This document shows positions 4,926-6,349 of a stretch of DNA of 6,349 nt, piece after piece. How positions within the stretch are numbered: position 1 is the first letter of the stretch; each line of letters begins with the position of its first letter. The translations under genes and the position numbers were made by a program. The notes below the pieces were generated by a model. That model worked only from the letters and a program-made list of their open reading frames with translations, had not been told where the DNA came from and did not search any database. Source of the DNA: Deltaproteobacteria bacterium (GTDB lineage: Bacteria; Desulfobacterota; Desulfobulbia; Desulfobulbales; Desulfocapsaceae); the NCBI GenBank assembly GCA_021779275.1, contig JAJYAX010000097.1, forward strand, positions 1 to 6,349. Reading direction: 5' to 3'.

Positions 4926-6349
4926 GGCGTATCCAGGACATCATCGATCTTGAGTATTTTCTCCTGCAGGATAAGGAACGGACAACACCTGCGGAACTGC
5001 AGGAGATCCGGGAACGGGACCGGCGGATTTATCGGAAGATCATGGCGTCCGGGGCCGACGAAACGCCCGGCCGCAATCTTCTGCTGGGACTCTGGCTGCA
5101 GGCCCGCAGGGAAGAGGATGGACCAGGTGGCGGCAACCGTCTACCCGGCATGCTCACCGCAGAGATTCATGCCAAACTCCGGGGGCTCTTTCCCGCGTTC
5201 GGTATCCTTACAGGAGTGGGGGCGGGTCTGTCTTTTTTTACCTATACCGGCACGGCCCCGCTGAACGTCTTCCATTACCTTGCAGCCTTTGTCCTTCTCC
5301 AGCTGGCGATCTTGGCCCTACTCGCCGGCTCCGTGATCCTGCGGACAGGAAGACCCGCCCGGCCCCCGACCCTTCTCTCCTCTCTGGTGGCGGGACTCCT
5401 GGTCAGGCTCTACCAGGCCGCCGCAGGCAGGCTGCTGGCCGGGATGTCGGCGGTTAAGAGGCACAGTTTTCAGGCCACATTGGGTACTTTGAAAGGAAAG
5501 CGGCACTATGCCCCTCTGCTCTTCTGGCCGGTTTTTCTTCTCCTGCAGCTCTTTGCCATCGGTTTCAACACCGGCATGCTGGCCATCACGCTCTTCAAGG
5601 TGGCCTCAACCGACATCGCCTTCGGCTGGCAATCGACCATCCAGTTCAGCGCCGAGGCGATCTTTCATTTCGTCCGGGTCCTGGCCCTGCCCTGGTCCTG
5701 GTTCGTCGGCGGCGCACTGGCCTATCCGTCCCTGCCGGAGATCGAAGGAAGCCGGATCATCCTGAAGGACGGCATCTATCATCTCACCACCCTCAACCTG
5801 ATCTCCTGGTGGCCCTTTCTCTGCCTTGCCCTGCTCACCTATGGTCTGCTGCCGCGCCTCCTTCTGCTGCTGCTGGCTGTGTACAGACAGAGACGGAGTC
5901 TTGCGAACCTTAAGCTCGATCAGGCCGGGTTCGACCGGCTTCTGGTCAGAATGCAGACCCCGCTTGTCTCCAGCCAGGCGGCGCCGGAAGAACAGCAGGG
6001 ACGGGATATGACCGGGCCGGATCAGAAGGCCGAAGAGGACGACAGCATGGCCCGGACCGGGACGCTGGTCCTGGTCCCGGACGATATCTTCGAAAAGTGC
6101 GAGGATGCCGAGCTGAACCGGGTCCTGGGCGGGGATTTCCTCGTGAAAAAGATCAAATTCGCCCAGGATTATGCCTCCGACCAGGATATCATTAGGGACC
6201 TTGCCGCCTCTGGAGTCAAGGGCCAGGCCATCCTGATCCTGATGGAGGCATGGATGCCTCCGATAACCGATTTCATTGTCTTTCTGGGTAACCTGCGGCG
6301 GGCATCGGCCAGGGCAACCGTCATCAGGATCGGCCTGATCGGAAGACCA
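4913..6349 (+). CDS. DUF2868-type membrane protein (3' end outside window)
   Basis: An open frame of 479 codons runs without a stop to the right edge. The N-terminus (WRIQDIIDLEYFLLQD, residues 5-20) is typical of DUF2868 proteins. Hydrophobic segments at about 92-111, 119-143, 201-228 and 295-324, with a further possible one near 250-270, make it an inner-membrane protein. Residues about 345-380 are a charged linker. Residues 381-479 look like a soluble alpha/beta domain (TGTLVLVPDDIF, later AILILMEAWMPP). DUF2868 proteins are of unknown function and, from general knowledge, are often encoded next to a DUF3482 GTPase, which would be expected just downstream here. The family's usual length suggests that only a little of the C-terminus is missing. 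The start at 4913 matches the family N-terminus but has no Shine-Dalgarno; an in-frame ATG at 4892, preceded by a weak AGGG, would add seven residues. GC content is higher than in the signalling genes. Confidence 0.85.
   Translation, partial: MSSSWRIQDIIDLEYFLLQDKERTTPAELQEIRERDRRIYRKIMASGADETPGRNLLLGLWLQARREEDGPGGGNRLPGMLTAEIHAKLRGLFPAFGILTGVGAGLSFFTYTGTAPLNVFHYLAAFVLLQLAILALLAGSVILRTGRPARPPTLLSSLVAGLLVRLYQAAAGRLLAGMSAVKRHSFQATLGTLKGKRHYAPLLFWPVFLLLQLFAIGFNTGMLAITLFKVASTDIAFGWQSTIQFSAEAIFHFVRVLALPWSWFVGGALAYPSLPEIEGSRIILKDGIYHLTTLNLISWWPFLCLALLTYGLLPRLLLLLLAVYRQRRSLANLKLDQAGFDRLLVRMQTPLVSSQAAPEEQQGRDMTGPDQKAEEDDSMARTGTLVLVPDDIFEKCEDAELNRVLGGDFLVKKIKFAQDYASDQDIIRDLAASGVKGQAILILMEAWMPPITDFIVFLGNLRRASARATVIRIGLIGRP
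6244..6261. repeat. Near-palindrome GGAGGCAT-GG-ATGCCTCC in the DUF2868 gene
   Basis: Two perfect eight-base arms are separated by two bases. The element lies within coding sequence for Glu-Ala-Trp-Met-Pro-Pro. The codons fit the gene, so it is probably incidental. Confidence 0.35.

Noticed and set aside
4950..5264. Plus-strand ORF of 104 codons (and others at 5508-5765 and 5826-6011)
   Set aside because: These are out-of-frame shadows of the continuous DUF2868 frame, which has recognisable family sequence and membrane segments; they are Arg/Ser/Pro-rich, as expected of frame-shifted GC-rich coding DNA.

Overview
The window reads as a chromosomal signalling region of a Gram-negative, probably anaerobic, bacterium of the Desulfobacterota type (Desulfobulbales- or Geobacter-like). 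That placement is an inference from the protein families: a soluble REC-PAS histidine kinase, a sigma-54 activator, a REC-DUF4388-roadblock protein and a DUF2868 membrane protein. There is no rRNA or other decisive marker. No mobile element, tRNA, rRNA or CRISPR array was seen.

Layout. (1) 1-160, minus strand: the first 53 codons of an exported protein with a clear signal peptide, probably DUF4892-like. (2) 161-450: a divergent intergenic region with a perfect 18-bp dyad (354-371) and a TATACT box just upstream of the kinase. (3) 451-1935: cytosolic REC-PAS-histidine kinase. (4) 1936-3318: NtrC-family sigma-54-dependent response regulator, directly abutting the kinase and translationally coupled to it. 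(5) 3319-3471: intergenic region holding a good -24/-12 sigma-54 promoter (3410-3425) and TCGCG-type repeats. (6) 3472-4710: a REC-DUF4388-roadblock/LC7 protein. (7) 4711-4912: a region with no plus-strand gene, crossed by a doubtful small Cys-rich minus-strand ORF and by nested inverted repeats. (8) 4913-6349: a long ORF running off the window end, recognised as a DUF2868-type membrane protein; its GC content is visibly higher than that of the signalling genes.

How the parts probably work together. The kinase and the activator form a matched two-component pair. The activator keeps all residues needed to contact and drive sigma-54 polymerase. The sigma-54 promoter lies immediately downstream of its gene and in front of the third gene, so the third gene is the obvious candidate target. 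That product joins a phospho-receiver to a DUF4388 domain and a roadblock/LC7 domain, the fold of MglB-type regulators of small Ras-like GTPases. The cassette may thus carry a two-component signal towards a small GTPase, although no such GTPase gene lies in the window.

The most unusual observation is inside the third gene. A strong Shine-Dalgarno sequence and an in-frame ATG (4318) sit exactly at the start of the roadblock domain, as if the gene makes both the full fusion and a free roadblock subunit, or is a recent fusion of two genes that kept the old start signal.
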